Source: Pseudorasbora parva (lineage: Eukaryota; Chordata; Actinopteri; Cypriniformes; Gobionidae). Taken from it: a stretch of DNA of 64,000 bases. The stretch's first letter is position 1; each line of letters opens with the position of its first letter. Location: positions 14,235,644 to 14,299,643 of the forward strand of contig NC_090184.1 in assembly GCF_024679245.1 (NCBI RefSeq). Reading direction: 5' to 3'. This document shows positions 59,830-64,000 of the stretch, in pieces. Under the pieces are notes generated by a model that had not been told where the DNA came from, did not search any database, and saw only the letters and a list, made by a program, of their open reading frames with translations. Made by a program: the position numbers and the translations under genes.

Positions 59830-60190
59830 ATGTACAGTAAATCCATTAAAACTGTACATTGTGAAAAGAGTATACTTTAGCATACTTTTAAAATAAGTAA
59901 TAAAATACATTCACAGGAATGTAAACTATATTAATAGCAAACTGATTTATCATAAAGCAAACTGAATTTAATATTTTTAAACATGTACATTAATAACAAC
60001 AATAACAACAATGCATTATAGTTTAAATTTATATTAAATGTCTAAAATTTTTTTTTTTCACCACTTAAGTAGGACGTAAGTACATATTTATAATTAATTT
60101 CATAATTATTTCTTTTGTTTTTGAAATATGGTTACAGTGTACTACTGAGTGTACTGACAAGCATTTATGGTATAAATATACTTTATTGTC
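59830..60190. other. Intron 9, first part: AAGTATACTTTAG-type repeat
   Basis: AGAGTATACTTTAGCATACT and GTACTACTGAGTGTACTGAC match the dispersed family of 15130 and 43650. No coding content. Confidence 0.4.
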
Positions 60191-60196
60191 ATTCCT

Positions 60197-60572
60197 ACAC
60201 TGTAAAAACGTTTTGTTGGTTTAACTTAAAAAAGTAAGTAACCTGGTTGCCTAAGTAACTCTAAGTAAGTAACTCTAAAAAAAGAGTTTATTGAAGTAAA
60301 AAAAAAAAAATTATACAATGAGGGAAATTGGTTTAATAAATAGAAACTAAAAATATTATTATATCTGAACCACATAAAATTGTGATTAAATCATGAAAAA
60401 GCACAATTTGGCATGTTTCACTGCATCATCACAAATAAAACACACAATTACTGCTTACAAAATCTTTTAATATCATTTGAATAAACGTAGTCGATTCTCA
60501 AAAATGTTTATTGTATTAACTTAAGTTTAAGGCAACCAGGTAACTTTTTTCTTAAATAATTTTTTACAGTGT
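60197..60572. mobile_element. CACTGTAAAAA-type element, copy 3
   Basis: CACTGTAAAAACGTTTTGTT, GTAAGTAACCTGGTTGCC on the left; GGCAACCAGGTAACTTTTTT and TTTTTTACAGTG on the right. Mid-part words GAACCACATAAAA and GGCATGTTTCACTG match copies 1, 2 and 4. Confidence 0.8.
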
Positions 60573-60679
60573 ATTGAAACTTATGTCCTGAATAAAAAAA
60601 AAAAAATGTAATTACTATTGCTGTCAAATCGAATAACCGTGATTAATTGCATTCAAAATAAAAGTTTGTGTTTGCATAA

Positions 60680-60740
60680 TAGGATTGAGGGTGAGTAAAT
60701 AATGGGATAATTATTTTTGGGGGGTGAACTATCCCTTTAA
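60680..60740. mobile_element. Right-end fragment of a TTAAAGGGATAG element
   Basis: GAGGGTGAGTAAATAATGGG and GGGGTGAACTATCCCTTTAA just upstream of copy 4. Confidence 0.6.
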
Positions 60741-60759
60741 GAATGAATTTGCCCCCTTC

Positions 60760-61550
60760 ACTGTAAAAAAAATATTTAAAAAATAAGTTACTTGGTTGTC
60801 TTAAAATGTTGAGTCAACACAATGAAAATTTGAGAATCGACAACCTTTATTCAAATATTATTAAAAGATTTAAAATAGAAAAAGCATATTGGGTAATTGT
60901 GTGTATTTTATTTGTGATGACACAGTGAAACATGCTAAATTGATTATCAAATTATTTATGTGGTTCAGATACACTATTTTGAGTTTCTATTTATTAAACC
61001 AATGTCCTTCATTGTTTCAACTCAAATTTTTTATTTCAGTACAATCAAAATTTTAAGGCAACCATGTTACTTCCTTTTTTTAAAGCTACACTGTGTGATA
61101 TTTTCCCCCATCTAGTGGTGAAAAGGTATATGACCATCCAGTGAATATTAGTTTCTGTTCCTCTCAATTCTGATTTCGTTTTAACTCCTACGGTGGCCGA
61201 TTTAGTCCAAGATTAACATGGCAATCCCCCTCTTCACATTTGACACGGTGTCATCGAGTGTTAAAACACGAAAGGTGAAGCTTGAATTTATGGATATGTC
61301 CCTCTTTGGCTAATGTACTTTCAAGATGGAGGGGCAACATGGCGACCGCATTTGAACCCCTCACCCGTATGTATTTTCAGTGGCATATTATAAACTTATG
61401 ATAATACTTTATTACTTGAAAGAAGTAAATATACATTAATGAGCACATATCTTTTTGAAAGAACTAAGTGTTTGTAGCTAAGAATAAACTAAAAACGTGA
61501 CACAGTGTAGCTTTTTTAAGTTAAACCAACAATATTTTTTTACAGTGTTG
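60760..61550. mobile_element. CACTGTAAAAA-type element, copy 4, split by a TTAA element
   Basis: Left end CACTGTAAAAAAAATATTTA, middle GGGTAATTGTGTGTATTTTA and AAGGCAACCATGTTAC; right end after the insertion is TTAAGTTAAACCAACAATAT then TTTACAGTG. Removing 61080-61515 restores an inverse repeat like that of copy 3. Confidence 0.8.
61080..61519. mobile_element. TTAA-flanked element with AAAGCTACACTGTG ends
   Basis: Left end TTAAAGCTACACTGTGTGAT, right end ACACAGTGTAGCTTTTTTAA, TTAA at both edges (61080-61083, 61516-61519). About 100 bp before the GAIN exon. Its interior (GAAAGAACTAAGTGTTTGTA, TAAGAATAAACT) matches 31371-31500 inverted. Confidence 0.8.
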
Positions 61551-61630
61551 TAATAGACATAACCATTCAATGATTATATGCTGTCAAACAATGCAATACG
61601 TTGTGTTTTAATTCTGTCCTTTCCACTCAG

Positions 61631-61780
61631 ATGCCCATCAACGCCTCCAATGCTGTGAGTCTGGCACACCAAGTGCGATCGAACACTCTGGAGGCTGCCG
61701 GTTTCACTGACACGGTGGATGTTTTTTATGTGGCTCAGATGATGCATAAACTCACAGACTATGTAACAGAACTGCGTGAG
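61631..61780 (+). CDS. adgra2: ADGRA2 exon: GAIN subdomain A, part 1
   Basis: A 150-bp phase 0-0 exon, acceptor ccactcag and donor gttagt. It reads [17 protein letters not shown] and then [19 protein letters not shown], ending in [15 protein letters not shown] and DVxYVAQM are near-identical to ADGRA2. It is a helical segment of the GAIN domain, the fold that in most adhesion GPCRs carries the autoproteolysis site. The C-terminal part of GAIN is not in the window, so cleavage cannot be judged. One sequon (NAS) is present. The preceding 1.86 kb intron holds several copies of one inverted-repeat transposon. Confidence 0.93.
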
Positions 61781-61863
61781 GTTAGTAGAATATGGTATTC
61801 AGCAGTGTATGTATTGCACCGTGTGTTTGTGTCCTTACATACACATGTACTCCTTCGTCGCAG

Positions 61864-62025
61864 CTTTCTGAGGTGTTGGTTGAAATGGGCAGTAACCTGA
61901 TGCAGGTAGATGATCAGATCCTGGCTCGGGCCCAGAGAGAGGAAAGAGCCTGCAGTTCAATCGTCCACACTCTGGAGACTCTCGCCTGGCCTCAGCTGCA
62001 CTCTCACGCACAGGACCTTTCCAAA
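61864..62025 (+). CDS. adgra2: ADGRA2 exon: GAIN subdomain A, part 2
   Basis: A 162-bp phase 0-0 exon, acceptor gtcgcag and donor gtacgt, only 83 bp after the previous exon. It reads [20 protein letters not shown], then [20 protein letters not shown] and ends DLSK. The pattern (E)LxEVxVxMxSNLMxVD, AQREExACSxIV matches ADGRA2/ADGRA3 GAIN helices. The frame is clean and both splice sites are canonical. Confidence 0.93.
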
Positions 62026-62158
62026 GTACGTTTTTAATCGTGTCAGCTTCATATCATTACAATTTCAACTAAGGTTTTTTTTTTTGTTTTCAACATTGAT
62101 GATATTAAAAAAGGATTCTTGAGCACCAAAACAAATTTCCACTCTACATCTTTCTTAG

Positions 62159-62359
62159 AATTCTCGTAACATTGTGATGGAGGCTCACATGATTCGCCCT
62201 GCTCATTTTACTGGCATGAGCTGCACGGTCTATCAGAGACGAGAGGGGGCAGGAGGGAGCCAGGTGCATGATGGGATCGAATTTCCCCTTGAGCAGCAAC
62301 TGCGATTCCGCTGCACCACAGGAACACACAACACCTCGCTGAACGCTTTCCATCTCAAG
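62159..62359 (+). CDS. adgra2: ADGRA2 exon: GAIN domain, part 3 (last exon in window)
   Basis: A 201-bp phase 0-0 exon, acceptor ttcttag and donor gtttgt (weaker than the others). It reads [20 protein letters not shown], then [12 protein letters not shown], and ends [20 protein letters not shown]. The QLRFRCTTG and SxxxFHxK runs match human ADGRA2, whereas ADGRA3 reads LSFKC there. The sequon NTS is present. No later exon is visible before the window ends at 64000, so the rest of GAIN, the seven transmembrane helices and the cytoplasmic tail are downstream. Confidence 0.92.
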
Positions 62360-62436
62360 GTTTGTCATGTTTTGAGTGCAACTATGCACTTGTGTGTATA
62401 CCTAGTATACTTGCCTGTGGAGTATGCATACTAAAC

Positions 62437-62610
62437 TCTTAAAAAATGCTGGCTTAAAAACAACTCAAGTTGGGTTGAAAATGGACAAACCCAGAAATTG
62501 GGTCGTTTGAATGGGTCCATTTACTAGGGTTCAAACAACCCAAGTTCTGGGTTTGTCCATTTCCAACCCAACTTGGGTTGTTTTTAACCCAGCATTTTTT
62601 AAGAGTGTAT
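62437..62610. mobile_element. Palindromic MITE, ACTCTTAAAAAATGCTGG ends
   Basis: Left AACTCTTAAAAAATGCTGG and right CCAGCATTTTTTAAGAGTGT are inverse copies, with AACAACTCAAGTTGGGTTG against CAACCCAACTTGGGTTGTT further in. About 175 bp. Lies 80 bp after the last exon in the window. Confidence 0.85.
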
Positions 62611-62639
62611 AAGCACTTTTTGAGCTGACAGGCTTATTA

Positions 62640-62890
62640 CAGTATATCATGGGTGTAGATTATGCGGGGGATGGGGAGGGCGTGTCATCCGCACTTTTAA
62701 TAAAATGTATTTTCGTCCCCCGCACTTTTACTGGGTCTCACCGATCCTAGTCCACCCCCTCCAAACAGAATTTGAACCGACGTTACCTGCGTGGCGGCGG
62801 GCAAGTTAACAGTGACGCTAAAGACAGCTTTCTCTAAACTCGGTTGACAGCGTGCCTCTTAAAGTCACGGGCAACTGTATTTATATACTG
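62640..62890. other. Intron 12, unclassified GC-richer stretch
   Basis: GCGGGGGATGGGGAGGGCG and CCCCGCACTTTTACTGGG suggest an old transposon; no ends were found. Confidence 0.35.
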
Positions 62891-63500
62891 AAAGCTGAAT
62901 TTATCATCATTATTCCAGACTTCAATGTCACATGATCCTTCGCTAATCATTCTCATATGAGGATTTTATAATCAAGAAAAATGTATGATTATTATCAAAA
63001 AAAAAATTGAAAACAGTTGTGCTGCTTAAAAATGTAGTGGAAACTATGATAGGCCTACATTTTATTTTTTCAGGATTCTTTAATGAATAGAAAGTTCAAT
63101 GGACAGCAATTCTTTCCATTTATTAAATAAATTATTATCTTTTGCAATATAAAAAATATATAATGCTAGATGGCTGTCATTTTAATGCATGTCTGATAAA
63201 TAAAAGGAATAATTTCTCTCTTTTTTAATTTTACCTCAAATGTTAGAATGGTATGGTTGTTTCCACAAAAATGAAGCAGCACCATGAGCAGCAAAACTTT
63301 AAAACACTGATAATAATCACAAATGCTTGTTGAGCATCAAATCCTCATGAGAATGATGAGTGAGACTGAAGGCTGGAGTAATGATGATAAATTCAGCTTT
63401 GATGACATAAATAAATTGCACTTCATTATATATTAGAGAGAACAGCTGATTTTACATCAGAACAATATTTTTACTGTATTATGTTTTTTACTGCATTTTT
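62890..63500. mobile_element. ACTGCCGTTC-family element, large inverted-repeat copy
   Basis: The left side (GCTGAATTTATCATCATTAT, CACATGATCCTTCGCTAAT) and right side (GAATGATGAGTGAGACTGAA, TGATGATAAATTCAGCTTTG) are inverse copies. AAAACAGTTGTGCTGCTTAA at 63009 is the undisturbed site corresponding to the filled site at 20805. The terminal tips are not clear. Confidence 0.65.
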
Positions 63501-63517
63501 TATTAAATAAATTCAGC

Positions 63518-63631
<114 letters not shown>

Positions 63632-63960
63632 TTTGTTTTGTTTTACATTGCATAAAATCTATGGAGACTTAATACACAAGTGTTTGAAGTACATAAACCA
63701 ATACTACAACTGGCATAAAATATAGGAGAAAAATATTATAGATATTAGTAGTTATTGATCAGCAGTGTATTTGATATCTTACCGAATTAAAAGCAAGAGA
63801 TGCAATAAATTATATCGGTAAAAATATAATCTTCTGAAAAGATGGCTACGCCCCTGCAGTATATATACTCTTGTGGAAAAAGAAGTGTGCTTTATTGTAT
63901 TGTAGTGTTCTTCAAAACTTATAGGTATATCATAAGAAAACTGTTCTTGCAGATAATATA

Positions 63961-64000
63961 CAGTGGGGCAAAAATATTTAGTCAGCCACATATTGTGCAA
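63961..64000 (+). mobile_element. Start of a Tc1/mariner-type terminal repeat (cut by window end)
   Basis: CAGTGGGGCAAAAATATTTA, then GTCAGCCACATATTGTGCAA, after a TA dinucleotide. This is the known wording of a fish Tc1/mariner end, from recall. The rest lies outside the window. Confidence 0.65.

Overview
The window looks like nuclear DNA from a teleost fish, most likely a cyprinid. The reasons are a split vertebrate gene with GT-AG introns, long dinucleotide and tetranucleotide arrays, and dense families of short inverted-repeat DNA transposons, tRNA-derived SINEs and non-LTR retrotransposon fragments of the kind known from cyprinid genomes. There is no sign of bacterial or viral gene organisation.

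Only one host gene is supported. Eleven plus-strand exons (6848-6919, 47615-47686, 50053-50124, 50321-50392, 53507-53670, 57318-57531, 59325-59489, 59576-59774, 61631-61780, 61864-62025, 62159-62359) join in one open frame of 514 complete codons. They encode four leucine-rich repeats, an LRR C-terminal cap, an Ig domain, a hormone-receptor (HormR) domain and the start of a GAIN domain. This is the extracellular part of the adhesion GPCR ADGRA2 (GPR124/TEM5). Its wording at several places is closer to ADGRA2 than to its paralogue ADGRA3. The signal-peptide exon lies upstream of the window, and the rest of the GAIN domain, the seven-helix domain and the tail lie downstream. By family knowledge the protein works with RECK at the plasma membrane to promote WNT7 signalling in brain blood vessels.

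Layout: 1-6847 is intron 1, with a three-layer nested transposon at 2408-4948. 6920-47614 is a 40.7 kb intron packed with repeats: TTAA-target inverted-repeat elements, hAT-like elements, a tRNA-derived SINE, a scrambled LINE cluster (24240-27350), an RTE-like insertion with a 16-bp target duplication (29265-29935), a 2.6 kb minisatellite of 42/47-bp units (about 36980-39627), a Tc1-like transposase pseudogene (45480-46520) and many microsatellites. From 47615 to 62359 the exons are closely spaced, with more nested elements in the larger introns. The last bases (63961-64000) are the start of another Tc1/mariner terminal repeat.

The most informative non-genic signal is that several repeats are caught with both filled and empty insertion sites inside this one window. 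Target duplications and insertion order can therefore be read directly: TTAA for a broad class of elements whose ends begin AAAG or AAA, and 8 bp for hAT-like ones. I found no convincing wholly new gene system. The best candidates for follow-up are the shared TTAAAG termini, the structured minisatellite, and an RGD-to-RGE change in the receptor ectodomain. Family names for repeats come from recall of fish repeats and have not been checked against a database.
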